The notes below the pieces were generated by a model that saw only the letters and a list, made by a program, of their open reading frames with translations, was not told the DNA's origin and did no database searches. A DNA stretch of 64,000 nt, taken from Pempheris klunzingeri (taxonomy: Eukaryota; Chordata; Actinopteri; Acropomatiformes; Pempheridae). A program made the translations under genes and the position numbers. The DNA lies in NCBI RefSeq assembly GCF_042242105.1, contig NC_092031.1, positions 4,982,175-5,046,174 on the forward strand, read 5' to 3'. The stretch's first letter is position 1. Every line of letters begins with the position of its first letter. Below are positions 1-13,500 of this stretch, in pieces.

Positions 1-2877
1 AGCCGCTGCCCAGAAGCAAAGCTCTCCAAAGGATGGTGAGGTGCTCAGGCAGGAGATGGAGATGGCTAAAGATGCTGAGGAGGAAGACAGGACTCTCAGA
101 GACGACCAGTCGGGGCGTGACTCAGTGGATATCAGTACCTACAGCGCGGTGGGCGAGGACTTTGGAGGAAGCCAGGTGGATGAGGAGGAAGACGAGGTTG
201 ATGACCGCTACGAGCCTGAGTCCAGCTGTGTGGAGATTGTTGGGCTGCCTGTGGAGGAGGACCCGCCCCCTTCCAGGAAGATCTGCTTCAGCACAGAGCC
301 CATCAAGGTGAGAATATATGCAGCGGAGATACACGTAGAATGAAAATGAATACTTGTAGGTAGAACATGAAGATGTTATCCTCCACCCAGACTACACCCC
401 CGGAGCTTTGCCTAATGAGGCCGAGGTTCTGATTTCTGATTTGTAATTATGTCTATGTTCCATTTAATTTTTTTCACCCTGTGTCTTGAGAGGCTTGTTG
501 AACTTGACCTTAAAGCTTATCAACCATGGTACAGTCACAGCCAGCACCACTGTCAGCTGTTTTAATGAACTCACTCAGCCTCTGCCGGTGTCAGAATGAT
601 GCTGACATTTTGATTTTCCCCTGTTTCAACACGGGGCTTTGCACACTACTAACACCCTCCCTCCACAGTAGCCAGTTGCTAATTCATGGTCCTGCATTCC
701 TACTGTGCAGCTGACACGGGCCCCAAAAGAGCTGCGATGTAGATACTTATCTGAAATGCAGTGGGAGCTGCTTCTGTCAATAATTACTTGGGGAGGAGAA
801 ACAAAGAGGCCCGGATAATTGGTCCTGTTTTTAGAGAAGTGGATACTCTGCCGTGGACCACTGCATTCAGCGGACAGTGTATGGGGAGCTGGGTGAGGAA
901 TGAGTGTTTGTGTGTGTGTGTATGTGTGAGAAAGAGGGAGGAAGTGAGAAGAAAGACTGTGATCTCCTCTTGGACCAGTGAGATGAAAGAAGAGACGAGG
1001 AGGAGGAGTTGATTTAAAGTGTCTCTCTGTGTCTGGGGGCGGTGTAATGATCTGGAGAGGAGCATCAGATCCTCTCCAGCTCAGGCTCGCTGTGCTGCCC
1101 TGCCTGTAGGTCTGAGGCATACAGAGACTCAGCCGGCTAAAGCGGGCCCTGACACTGTACATCACACACATTCCCTCATGCAGAAAGCCATTTCAGTGAC
1201 TAAGGGCTCCTGTCCCATATCATGACCAGTCAAGTTGAAAGTTGCTCTTGCTCTCCTCTCATGGCTGCACATCGGTCAGTGGTGCTCAGTCACCAGAGCA
1301 TGATATTTCAATATTTTAGGGTTTAAAAACAAATCAGATGATGAAAAATAGGCAGATATTTCACAAACACTCCATCATATTTGGCTGTGAACCACAGCAA
1401 GAAAATTTAGAGCCGTGCACTTAACTTTAAAGGAATAGTTTGACATTTTGATGAATCCGCTCAGTTAGAGTTCAGTAAATACATTGATACCACTGTCATG
1501 ACTTTATGGTAAATATGAAGCTATAGCCAGCAGATGGTTAGCGTAGCTATAGCACAAAGACTGGAAACGGGGAATTGACTAGCCTAGCTTCATCCAAATG
1601 TAAGAAAATCTGCCTCTAAAGTTCAAAGCATATTTCCTACAATGAACTGTTCCTTTAAATGTCTAACCACCTTAACAAAAATGACAGTAACGTCAAAAAT
1701 AACCTCTTTAACCTGAAAACCTGGTTTCAGAAGTACCTACAAACAAATATTTGTGACTGAACATCCATTTCAAACCAGAGAGAAGAGCACAGAGAAAAGA
1801 TGCTCTGGATTAATGTTGTGAAGACAAGGGAGCTTTTTCATGTCGTATTGTGCAAAACTCAAGTGGATCATAACATGTTGGTCATAGAATTAATCTGCAG
1901 ATGCTCCGGTTCAACAGACTAAACTTTTCTACGGACGTCACTTTTCGAGGCACGTTCAAGGTCACAACTGCAGCTCGTGCTCATCTAGAAGGCAGACACA
2001 ACAGATTGAAACGCACACGTGAGGACACATTATAGTGGAACTCCAGCACTTTTGCTGTATGGTCACATATTGGCAGTGATAAACAGCTCAGTAGCATTAG
2101 TTATTTGCTTTGCACATTCTGAATCTGCAGTGAGAGCCTGCTCAAACGCTCGAGACCTTTTCTTTTATCGCATTATTGCAAAATTCAATTCATTCGTCCC
2201 TACTAAATGATGTAAACATGGATGTAAACAATGCAGGTTACAAAATATTTAACAGCTTTGCAAAATGTTTTAAGAGGAATTCATTGAATACGTTCACAAG
2301 GCCTCAAGGATACACGCAGTATGTTTTATCAGTTAGCTTAGTATGTTTCTAATGTAATGCAGGATGAAAAAAGAAAACAGGACTTCTATTCCATTATTTG
2401 ATCCTCATAGGATCAAAGATGGATAGCAGGAGGGAGCATTATGCATGGAGCGATAAAGAAGTCATAACTCGTACGCTCTGATAAAAAGACAGAATTTGGT
2501 TGTGACCCTGTAGCCACATCAGAGAATAACCTCCTACTGAGGCCTTTCACACTGTATCAGTGTGGCCTTTGTTATGGAGATTGATGCAGGGGTGGATGGG
2601 AGTAAAGGAGGGGGGGTGGGGGGGGGGGAGTGAGGTCAAATGGGAGGGACGTTATTATGCAGCTCAAATGCCATGCAACTGTATTAATGCCGGCTCTGAA
2701 GTCACACTGTCAGTTGGTTTCTCTTCCAAACAGGAAGCGGCCGGTTTTAGTGCATATTTCCCCTTTGTGGAACAATTCAGCTTTCGGCCACAATTAAGTC
2801 TTGTTGTGGGGATGGCAGTTGGATGTGTGGGCGCATGTCTGTCTTTGTCCCTGTTTAACTCTAAGCACCCATCTCTC

Positions 2878-2910
<33 letters not shown>

Positions 2911-3404
2911 GTCCTCTCAAACTATCAAAAATAGCAGTTCTGCTCCGGGTGGAGTTCACACTAGACCCTTTGTTTGCTCCTCCTGACACTCCTTCTCTCG
3001 CTCCTTCTTTTCTCCCTTTCGCTCTTTGTCACCAGTCTCCTACTGTTAGTAAAAATAGCAGCATTGTTATCGTCACAGACTTGCCTCGCTTTTCAGGGCC
3101 GCCTCCTTGTCGAACACAGGAAGCTGCCTCTCATGTCATATTTAGCTTGTTTGTTTTGGCTTGACTCTATAGCACTTAGTATGAATACTGTAGTTTCTTA
3201 TGTAGCCTCCTGATATGTTGTGATTTTTAATTATTTATCCTACTGTTGGAGTCAAGATAAGAAAAAAATGTAAAATAAGATATTGTCCACTGGATTTGCA
3301 CTGTGTTCCCTCCAAATCAGAAATAATCAGATTTATTTTTCATGCACCAGAATCACCTTGCTCTCTCATCACCTAGCCAGCTCTTATAGTTTTAATCCCT
3401 GCAT

Positions 3405-3440
<36 letters not shown>

Positions 3441-6400
3441 TCTTGTGGGTTTCTGCTGCCTACGCAACTCTCTACAACAGTCATAGGCTAGGCTGCTCAA
3501 AGAGCACCTATGATTTTCTTTTGCACTGTATCATTAACACAAACAATGGCTGTTCTTACATTATAATTGATTTTTGACAAGTTTAGAAGGAGGTATTTTA
3601 TTTTTACGGTTGCTACCACAAACGGCAAAATAGAGAATGCCCAAAATGCAACCTTTGGTGGTTAGTGTTCACGGCTCAGGTCAGCCAATGAGGGATTACC
3701 CAGGCAGAGGTAATACATCACCATATGTCAAGGTATCCTCAAACTGTCTATTACTTAGACTCAGTGGGCCTGCAGTATTTCATACAGTGCATTACTCACA
3801 GCCAGGAGGGGTGGGAGACCAGACAGATTATCAGCAAGGTCACTCTGCCCCACTTCTCAGTCCTGCAGTGGTGGTGGTGGTGGGTTGGAAGCATTTACGT
3901 GACGTGCCCACTCGCTCAGGTTACTGCGACAAGCCATGTTATGCAATGCCCTGCTCATGATGTCTGAGTGCTGTTTTGTTCTGTGCTACCTGCCATCGTC
4001 CCGTCAAGCTTAAAAGAAAACAAGAGACGGCCATCTGTGAGGCTGCAACTGAAGATTTTGGTTTTACTATTACTTACAGTTACCGTATGAACTCTATTGA
4101 GCCACATGGGAGAACTTAAAGGACAAGGCTGGTGTTATTCAGTGTTGAATGAAAAGATGCCAACATGTCCCGAGCCCATTCATTCCTACTGAAGATATAT
4201 ATCTGTAAAACCAAGTCACAAATACATAGTTTCATTTTAGTTTGCTTGCTTAATGTGAGGGACTATTTACAGTTGAAAATGAACAACAGTGTTTGTGTTC
4301 TTTGTAATGAATGAATATCATTCAGCGTCACTCAGTGTGATGGTGTGGCTCATTTATGTTTGTGGAAAACAGTTGGGATCTATGTCACAGATGAGTAAAC
4401 TACAGTGTATAATGCTTTGGCTGTCAGTTCACTGTTAATTTATCATGTGATTTGATGACAATAAGAAAAATACAGAACACTTCCAGCATTATAATAGGAA
4501 GAGGAAAAGTAAAGAGTCAGAGATGGGAAGGTATAGATAAGAAGAACTGTGCAAAATAAAATGAAATCAGAAATCTGTATACTACATAAGAATCCCTATA
4601 CCTGTGAATGTGCTCATGTGCACAGCTACAAAACATATAAATGGATATTGTATTTAATATAAATATATAGAGAAAATGATTAAAATGCTTTTTGAGGCCG
4701 TACGGTGACTCAGAGTAGTCATATGAATAAAATGAATCATACATGTACAAGAAATAGCAGCAGCTATATAAAGCATATTCATTTGCATTAACAGCATAAA
4801 CATATATAATATATGCAATATACCAAACCTACAAAACATAATTATGTCATTGCTGTATCCCTCCACAGACTGGTGTTATTCGGTTCACTGTCTCTGACCT
4901 TATTCTCATGCTGCTGTGTTGCCCAGGTCAGTGGTAAGCCTAAACATGACTGCTGAACAAAGACTGCCCTGCCAAAACACACAGGCTCTGGTGTCATGCT
5001 ACCGTTGCTATAACGAACCCGCCATGTCCTTTTTTATTGGCTGGGGGAGAGTGGTCCTGGGCGGTGGCAGTTGGGACCACATCCTTATTTTTTGCCTGCG
5101 TTTTGCACATCTGGGATCCGAATTAACCCCCAATTGAAGGAGGATTTAGAAGCATTTACCTGCCACCTGTGGGAAAGCTAAAACTGTGGTGGTTGGGGAA
5201 AGTAAGTAAAGGTGATGTCAATGATCGGTTAAAAAGAGAAGTGTTTTTTTTTGTTTTGAATGTTTGATGACTTGATTAGACGTCAGGGAGCATTGTGACC
5301 CTAAAAATAGTGGGCTTATTGCAGCTTATGTACATAGAACAGTGAGGCGCCCAGAATATGATCCCATATTATGCATCATAATCACCTAAATTCACACTGG
5401 CATTTAAGGAAGAAATGAAATAATGGGAAGAATAGTGTGGGTTATAAAAATGATGGAAAGTTGGGTACTATGCAATGATAGAGTGGAAACACGCTATTTC
5501 TGTTGTGAAAAACCAATGGCACCACCTCCACACATCCTATTGGCTGAATCCAACATTAGATCTGTTTTTGGAGAGTCGAGAGGGAAAGTAACACAGCAGT
5601 TGACGTGCTGCTGTGGGCAGTGGGGAGAGGAGTGTGTGGGGTGGGGGGTAGGGTGTACTAACATGCTAGTTAAACCACCACAGTGTTGCCCAATGACATC
5701 GTAGCCAGAGGGCCATCAAGACTGAACCACACTGTAGGAGTTCCGAGGCCTCCAGAGCTGCTCTATCATTTAACCATCTCTCTGTCACGACAACTGCATT
5801 GTAAAATGGTGGTTGTTACTTACTGGCTATTTTAATACCCTTTGCAGTCCCAAGTGGGTGCTCTTTACAGACACAAACACAATCTGTTAGCTGGTGAGTG
5901 GCTCTAGCTAGCTGCCCACAGAGCTTTTGTAGGACATCCCAGGCGGCTGGTAGCAGAGGGAGGGAGGGAGGAAGGGAGTTTCCTGGCCATCTGTTAGCTC
6001 CTCTGACCTACTATCTGCCACAACTGGAACAGCGTCCGTCTCCAGCCCTGCCCACCCCCCACCACCCTTCCTTTAATCCCAATGTTTGTCTTCCAAAGAT
6101 AGCCACCTCACCATTCAAGGAGTTCATGTACTACTCCACATGCTCAGGTGAGGCTGGGATGAGAGATTGCATCATGCAGGATGGCATAAATCTGTCTTTC
6201 CTGTGTGTGCAATCACAGAACATAAGGGGGGAGAAGATCTTCCATCAGGAAGCGAAAGTGTTCAGTCCTTGTCAGTGAGGGTGAGACTGTAGCCTGTAGC
6301 CTTGACCAAGCCTGGAGATCACTACACATACAGTATCTGATCATGGCTGTTTTTTTCCCGTGCCATCTTAAACGCTGCTAAACCTCCTGGTTTGATCTTC

Positions 6401-7509
6401 TGTGGCATCCTGGGCATGAAATGAGGGCACCACAAGCCACCAGCTGTGGCCTCTTGATCTTTAAACTGGAGGAGTGAAGCGGTGCCACGTGAGAGCATCA
6501 CAGTGGCCGTGCAGGCTTGGAGTGGTCTGTTGTTGTTTTATGCTCTGTTACTTAGGATGCAAACAGTCTATTTTGTGTGTCTGTAATCCACATTCTGCTA
6601 ATCCCTCTAAATACGAAGGTAACCTAAATCAAAAGCCATTAGACTTCAATGCTGCCACCACGCTGCAGCAGGGTTAGGTTCAATCTCTTTCACTTAATTC
6701 ATGTCAATTAAAACTACAATTCAGATAATGATATCAGCACTGCTGCAACTAATTATTATTTTCATTATAGAGGTCAGTTCCCTTGTTGATTAAGCACACA
6801 GTCTATAAAATGTCAGTGTCATCCATGTCTGTACAGTAAATATGAAGCTACATCCAGCAGCTTATCTTAGCTTTGCAAACAAACTGGAAACAGAGGGAAC
6901 AACTAGTCCTGGCTGCTAAACTCTGACACGTCATTTTTATGCTTCAGCCTCATCATCACTTGTGTGAGCGTACAGCGATGGCAGTAATTTGGCTCAAGGC
7001 GATAACATTTTAAACCCTATTCTTACTGGTAAGGAAGGCTTAAAGTAGAAGCTAAAGCTTGTACAGTGTTCAATGATGCATGAAAATACAATGATACTGA
7101 ATAAATCGGAGAGAGGAGGGGCTGGTTACATTTCAAAGGCGCTGTCAAAACTGACAGGCTCTTTACTGTGGGGTTGCCAGGGAGACGGGGGGGGGGGCAT
7201 AAGACTGAAGGGAAGCACTGAAGCTACGAGATGCTACTTCGTAACACAGATGGACAAACTAAACGACAGCGAGAGAAGTGAGAGATGCACGGAATAAGAT
7301 GAACAAGGACTCAAGAAAGAGTGTTAAAGTGTTGTAGCAGAAGGAACAAAGGATTGTGGTGAGAGAAGTTGAGAAATTGACTCAAATAAACGAGGGAACG
7401 TGTGAAAGGAGAAGGTCCAGCACTGAATTAGTGTGGCTAGTGGAGCATGCAAGGTGGTGCATGCATAATCACCTCGGAAGACTGAAAGTGAGGCTTTTAA
7501 AGATTCAGC

Positions 7510-7558
<49 letters not shown>

Positions 7559-10500
7559 GAGCAGCAGCTGCAGACGGCCTCCATTAGCATGCTGGGGGTG
7601 GTTATGTAAACTGTCATGCTGGTAGACCAGAGTGAATGTAGGAAGTTGGGCCCTGAAACAGAGGCCTCTATCTTCATGAGAGCAACTTTAGCGGATGTGA
7701 TTGATTTTTTCCCCCCCAGTGCGTTTGATACACCCCACCGCTGTGAAATGATACAGCTCGGAGACCTTGAGGAAATGCTGCGGCCGTCTCAGTTGAAACG
7801 GTCGACAGATTTGAATTTCAAATGTATCGACCTTTCAAATGTCTGCATTAACAGTGGTGGTCAGTTATCATGTATCCAGCTGGTCTGTCTCAGCGGCAAA
7901 CATCTCCACACCTCCACAGACTCACATAGTTTGGACATTTCTACGTGCACGATCACTCTGTGATGAGTCTTGAACTACTGCCTAAACCAAATTATAGGAA
8001 TTGAATTGAGATCGGTAACTTCATTGAATGCATCATATCCATTTTTCTACTTGTATTAGCTTGAGAAGATATTTTTAGAATTACTCTGAAATACTACTGA
8101 AATCTTTCAGGGACAGACACCTCAGTGGATTTGGATTGTGTTTTCTGTTTTCAGTTGCAGTCTCTATATTTGGAGTGAATGCAAGAGCCGGGTAGTTGCA
8201 TGAAACAGTGATGAGACATGTTATCACAGTAACTCTGAGTGACCTTTGGGCAGCGCAGAGACAACACAGAGAGGATCACTTAGCACCAAAGAGGGGACAG
8301 TTTGGGAAATGTGCTTGTTCGCTTTCTCACCGAGAGCTGAATGCCCCTCTCATGTATGTACGCTGAATATAAAACTGCAAGGATACGGTTAGCCTAGCTT
8401 AGCACAAAGACTGGAAACAGGGAAATGGCTAACCTCTGTTAGCTCTGTCCAAACATAAACCACAAATTGTTGCTTTCACATTTATGTTTTTGAACAGATT
8501 CACGAACAGATTATCATGTTAATTTGAGACCTTTAGAGGTGCTGATCCCGAACTCTACGCAAATAAGCATATGTCTCAAAATGTTGAACTATTCCTTTAA
8601 AAAAAAATAGCACCTCACAAATCCGCTTTTCAAGGACATCTGGAAAACTGTGGATAATTGCAAATAGAGTACAAAAATGTACACTGTATTCCACAGTCTT
8701 GAACAAAGAGGTTTGAATGTTTGTGATTCTCAGTCCGATCCAACCTCTCTGTCTCCTCCTGCAGGTGTTTGCCACCTACCCCAACGAGGACTATGACAGG
8801 CGTAACGAAGACGTGGATCCCATGGCAGCTTCTGCTGAGTATGAGCTGGAGAAGAGGGTGGAAAGGCTGGACCTGTTCCCCGTGGAGCTGGAGAAAGGTA
8901 CTAAACATTATAAAGTTAACCCCAATAAGCCTGCTATGTTGTCTCTGTGCTCATGTGTTCAATATTTGTCCAAATGCTGCCTGTATGATGCTGCGTTCAA
9001 AAATATGGGTTTGTAGAAGAATGAGTACAAGAAATCTTACAGTTCACAGAAAGGTCTTTGAAAATGAATTTTTATATATCTGATTAACTTTGCACTGGAC
9101 AGTTCAATTTGCCCTCTATCTTTGAAGCCAAATGAAGAAAAACACATTTCTTTATTACTTATGTAAAAAGGCCTTCAGTGTTCACCAACTGCCTTCTGTC
9201 AACCATCCTGTTCCCACAAGGCAAAGAGAGTGCAATGGTGCAAGTGTTACCTTCCATCTCTCCGGACTTCCAACATTATGGTGCATTAATATATTTATAG
9301 TAGACTATATTTAGAATTGTGTACAGGGCAGGTCGCGCAGGATACCATATGTGATTGTGCTCTATATAAATGATGTGCTGCTGTGTTTACTGTCTGCATT
9401 CACTGAATGAGGATAAAATAGAGGTTGTAGTTATTGGCCAAAAAGTGCAGCGCTCAAGAAACAGTGCTCACAAATGAATACACTACCTCAGCACATTACA
9501 CCTCAGGCAGGAAATCTGTGTGTTATCATTGATTCTGATCTAACTTTCAAGAATTCAGTTTTATTATTTCAAGACTATATGAAGGTCAGATTTTTTTTTG
9601 GACTTCAAGATACATAGAAGCTTATGCATGCTTTTATTACAACTACACCTCAATTATAGTGACATACAGATTTATACACATTTAAAAATGGCAAAGAAAA
9701 GATCTCATATCATTCCTGATTCTTGCATAGCTTCCAATTAGTCTTAGGATTGATTTAGGATCCTGCTCCTTCTGTAGAAATCGTTTCATGTACAATACGG
9801 CTGCTGCAAAGATATGCTGCACGTCTCTGGTAGACCCCCTCATATTCAGACTCTCTGCTGCTCACTGTACCAAAAAAACCAGACAAAGACCTGCGCTGAA
9901 GCTGCTTTCTGCAGTTTTGGATTCAAACTCTAGCACAGATTCTCCCACTGGATCTGAGGACAATAACGTCACGGCTGAAAAACTCTCCTTTATAGCCTTT
10001 GCTTGCTATGAATTAAATGTTGAGCTTTCTTTCATCTTCATTCATTTAAAAAGGTTTAGGTTGTTTTTTTGGCAACACACTTTACCCACCATATAATTGT
10101 ATCTTGGTATACTGCAGGGCATTATTATGCTGTCTGTAGATTGATCAATTTATCAGGTATTTTGAGTAACAGTAGGGGATCACTTAAAGGCACCCTGTGG
10201 AGGTTTTGAGCATTAGTAGCGATATGGAGCAGTGTTTTTCTGTTTTGTTTACATCTTGCATACACATGAGGAAGCAGCACACGCATGCATGCAGACACTG
10301 TGATGCATTCCTGTGTACTGTTTAACATGGATTTCAAAAAAGGTTCGGTCTGATCTTCCCCTCTGCCTTTCAGATGGCGATGGCCTGGGCATCAGTATCA
10401 TAGGGATGGGTGCAGGAGCCGACATGGGCCTGGAGAAGCTGGGCATCTTTGTTAAGACAGTCACAGAAGGAGGAGCGGCACAGAGGGACAGCAGGTATAG

Positions 10501-13500
10501 TACTTCAAACTGAAAAGGCCTTTGCTTTATAAACCACATGTCAACCCGAGGTTAGCTTAGTAGTTGTAGTTTTATTTCCAGGAGTGGATGCTTCATTGTC
10601 CTGCTTGTCTTTATGACGCCTGGCAACTACAAATAAGTCTTGCTGCCAAGAGCCAAGACTTCTAAATGGATTTGGCCTATGTGGGCTTAAGTACAAAGCT
10701 GACGAACAAAGGCCACAGTTGAGCTCTTACTGTAAATCCTAAACTTCTCTTTTTACTTCCTCCTCCAGGATCCAGGTGAACGATCTGATTGTGGAGGTGG
10801 ACGGGACCAGTTTGGTGGGAGTCACCCAGAGCTTTGCCGCTTCCGTACTCAGGAACACCTCAGGAACTGTGAAGTAAGACTTACTCTAAATTGTCATAAT
10901 GTTATTGCAATTGCTATGAAATACTCCAACTCGCAGAAACACAAATCATCCGACACCAGTGTAGTGTTTATTAGTCACAGCAGCGCTGTGGCTCACGGGA
11001 TGGAAATGTTGGTCCGCCAGTTGTACAAATATTCATGTCTTCCTCAGGATAAATTGTTGTAGCTTTTTATACATAAAGAAACGATGAAAAAGACACACAC
11101 ATCCAGTGTCCAGTAGGATGGGTGCTGGATCACAAACATCCACTGGAGTTGACATAGATAGATCTGAACACCAATTAGCTCGCTTTAAAAGGATTTTAAT
11201 TGCTGTGACGTTTTGAGCACAAGGCTCTCCCTCAGTCTTCCTCAGTCTGAGGAAGATACATCACTGCAATTAAAATCCTTTTAACTGGAGCCACTTTGCA
11301 GATTCATCTATTCTAGTTTTTCATATTACACATCCTGATCAGATCATGAATTAGTTCTGTACATTGATTTATGACTAAATACCTGCACAGTGTAAGACAT
11401 TGCTGCGAGCCTCACTTGTGCTTTGTGTTTAGTGCTAAGCTAGCAAATGCTAACATGCTGAACTAAGATGGTGAACATGGTCATTAGCATAAACATCACA
11501 TTAGTGTTGTCATCGTGGGCATGTTAGCATGTGTGTTAGCATTTATCTCAAAGCACTGCTCTGCTGCCATTTTGTAGCTCCCCTGGGTTTGCCAAGTGAC
11601 CGGGACATATGTTTTGTTACATTTTGTCGCCACAGCTCGACATCCAGCATTCTTGCTCGAAGTGACGGTTTCCTCTTGATACAGACCCACAGCGTGCCTT
11701 TTCACGCAGGACTGCCTTCTACCACATCCTGCCCACTCAGCTCACCAGACTGTAGATGTGTATCGCAAGTCTCACAGGGTCATGATTATACCCTTCAAGT
11801 ATTGAAAAGCTCCTTTCTGAGACATCATGAATATGATCCAAAGATTCCACACTAGAGCCGCAGAAAACTCGGGTTATCAGGAACAAATACACTTGGCATC
11901 GACGGTATCATTTTGAAATGCCAAAGGACTATTTGTAGCCCAGCTTCTTTGCTTTTTGGTGTCCCCTATGTGCTCCTTTTGTCATCTAAGCTCATTCATA
12001 ATTCAGGGTTTAGTGGTCAGTGCTGTCGGGGTAATTGTTAGTGTTGTGTGACTTGTGAAGATCAGAGACCTCCATAGATAGCTCATACATTATGGATCTG
12101 CAGCAGTGTTGGCGAAAGGCGCAAGAGCTCAGACCTATTCATAAAAAAACGTCAGGCAGACAAATAGACGGGGGCAGGAAGTGCGTTTGTGAACTTTTAA
12201 TTACCCGTCAGTGCTGCAGAAATTGAAAGGCTGCAGTGGCTGGCTTAATAACGGTCTTTGCCTTCGTCACGATTTACTGTATTTTTTTTTTCCTATTTAC
12301 TGTTTACACTGTGGCTTTAATTGGACAGGGGTTTGTGAGCCTCAATCAGGAAACATATAGCCTTTATAATGAACTGTACAATGAGCTGAAAGGAGAGGCA
12401 GGGCTGAGGGTTTGATTTTAATCATAGAAGCAGCCATCTCCATAGAGACTGCCTTTCTTCAGCTCTAAACAGGAAGCCATTTTCCGTCATCAGAGAGCCA
12501 ACACATTCCTTACTGCATGAATACATTACACTATACCAACTGAAGAGGCCTATAAGTAGTCTATTATATTTGAAAAACACTTTCTTGGTCCTTGTGGAGC
12601 CAGTGTTCATGGCTCCTTTGGTCAGGAGAAAAAAAGGACCATCATGTATTATTTAGCATGCACATACAGTATCATACCATACCAGATAAAGGAGTTGTTC
12701 AACCCTAACTGAACTGTACTGTCAAAATACAGGTTTGTGATTGGGCGAGAGAAGCCGGGAGAACAGAGTGAAGTGGCCCAGCTCATCCAGCAGACCCTGG
12801 AGCAGGAACGCTGGCAGAGGGAGATGATGGAGCAGCGCTACAACCAGTATATGGACGAACAAGAGGTCAGTCTTTTATGCTCCTGGCTCATTTTTAAAAG
12901 CTAAAACAAGGAGCGCTGCTGGAGGATCCGATGTGAGCTGACAAAACTGCTTGGGTTTTCACTTGTGTAGCAGAGGTGGTGCAGTGTCTGCACATGTGGC
13001 GGAAGTGACGGTGCAACGCTTTCTAATCAACGTCCCTCCTTCCCCTCCCCCCCCTCCACTTGCTTGCACACACACACACACACACATACTGCCATTATCA
13101 CACTCACTGATGAAAGAGAATTGAATTTAATGGAAAAATCAGGCTTCTTACAAGGAAGCTGAAATCTACAACACAGCACGTAAGCAGCGACATCTTTTAT
13201 TCAGTTATTGTGTAGTCAATATTTAGAGAGGATCAATTCCAGCTGTGCAAAGACAACAGAACAAAGGGATCACTAAACAGCTTTAAAGTTTATGTAACAT
13301 TTTCAACCTGTACAGGCAGAAAACACGGCCTTGAATTGAAAAACAAGCCCTTTTCTTTTTGCAATCATTCGTTGGCCCCATATGTCCTTGGTTCCCCTTT
13401 AGGATTATGAAATTTATCCCAGCACCATCACAAACAGAAGTGACCCGTTCCGGTGTGGCTGTGTTGTGTGTGCTTCTGGCGAAGACCCACACTGTTGTGT

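Larger units (their letters stand above)
308..8764 (+). other. ppp1r9b: Large intron of ppp1r9b
   Basis: 8.5 kb of non-coding sequence between two exons that join in phase 0 (IK|VFATY). It holds MITE copies (1427-1658, 6825-6925, 8293-8600), TCTG, CA and GT microsatellites, and a possible repeat at 4115-4440. The longest open frame (minus strand, 626-1171) overlaps simple-sequence DNA and has no recognisable domain. Confidence 0.75.
10874..12732 (+). other. ppp1r9b: Intron of ppp1r9b holding interspersed repeats
   Basis: Phase-2 intron. It contains a perfect 19-bp inverted repeat (11185-11284) and a GCTAACATGCTAA-type teleost repeat (11430-11580). Nothing coding was seen. Confidence 0.7.
10374..12765 (+). 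other. ppp1r9b: Exons encoding the spinophilin PDZ domain
   Basis: The PDZ domain is split over exons 10374-10494, 10769-10873 and the start of 12733-12865. The first carries the carboxylate-binding loop (GLGISI) and strand GIFVKTV. The second carries the [13 protein letters not shown] strand-turn and the [10 protein letters not shown] helix. The third carries the last strand (FVIGREK). Introns interrupt in phases 2 and 2. Family members use this domain to bind C-terminal tails such as that of p70 S6 kinase and several receptors; that is family knowledge, not visible here. Confidence 0.9.

Noticed and set aside
626..1171. 181-codon minus-strand open frame in the large ppp1r9b intron
   Set aside because: It overlaps TG-rich simple sequence, has no domain, no splice context and low-complexity composition (HTHTHTQ), so it is a chance frame.
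9788..10096. 102-codon frame as an independent gene
   Set aside because: It falls in the decayed L2-like LINE segment, and adjoining parts carry many stops and shifts.
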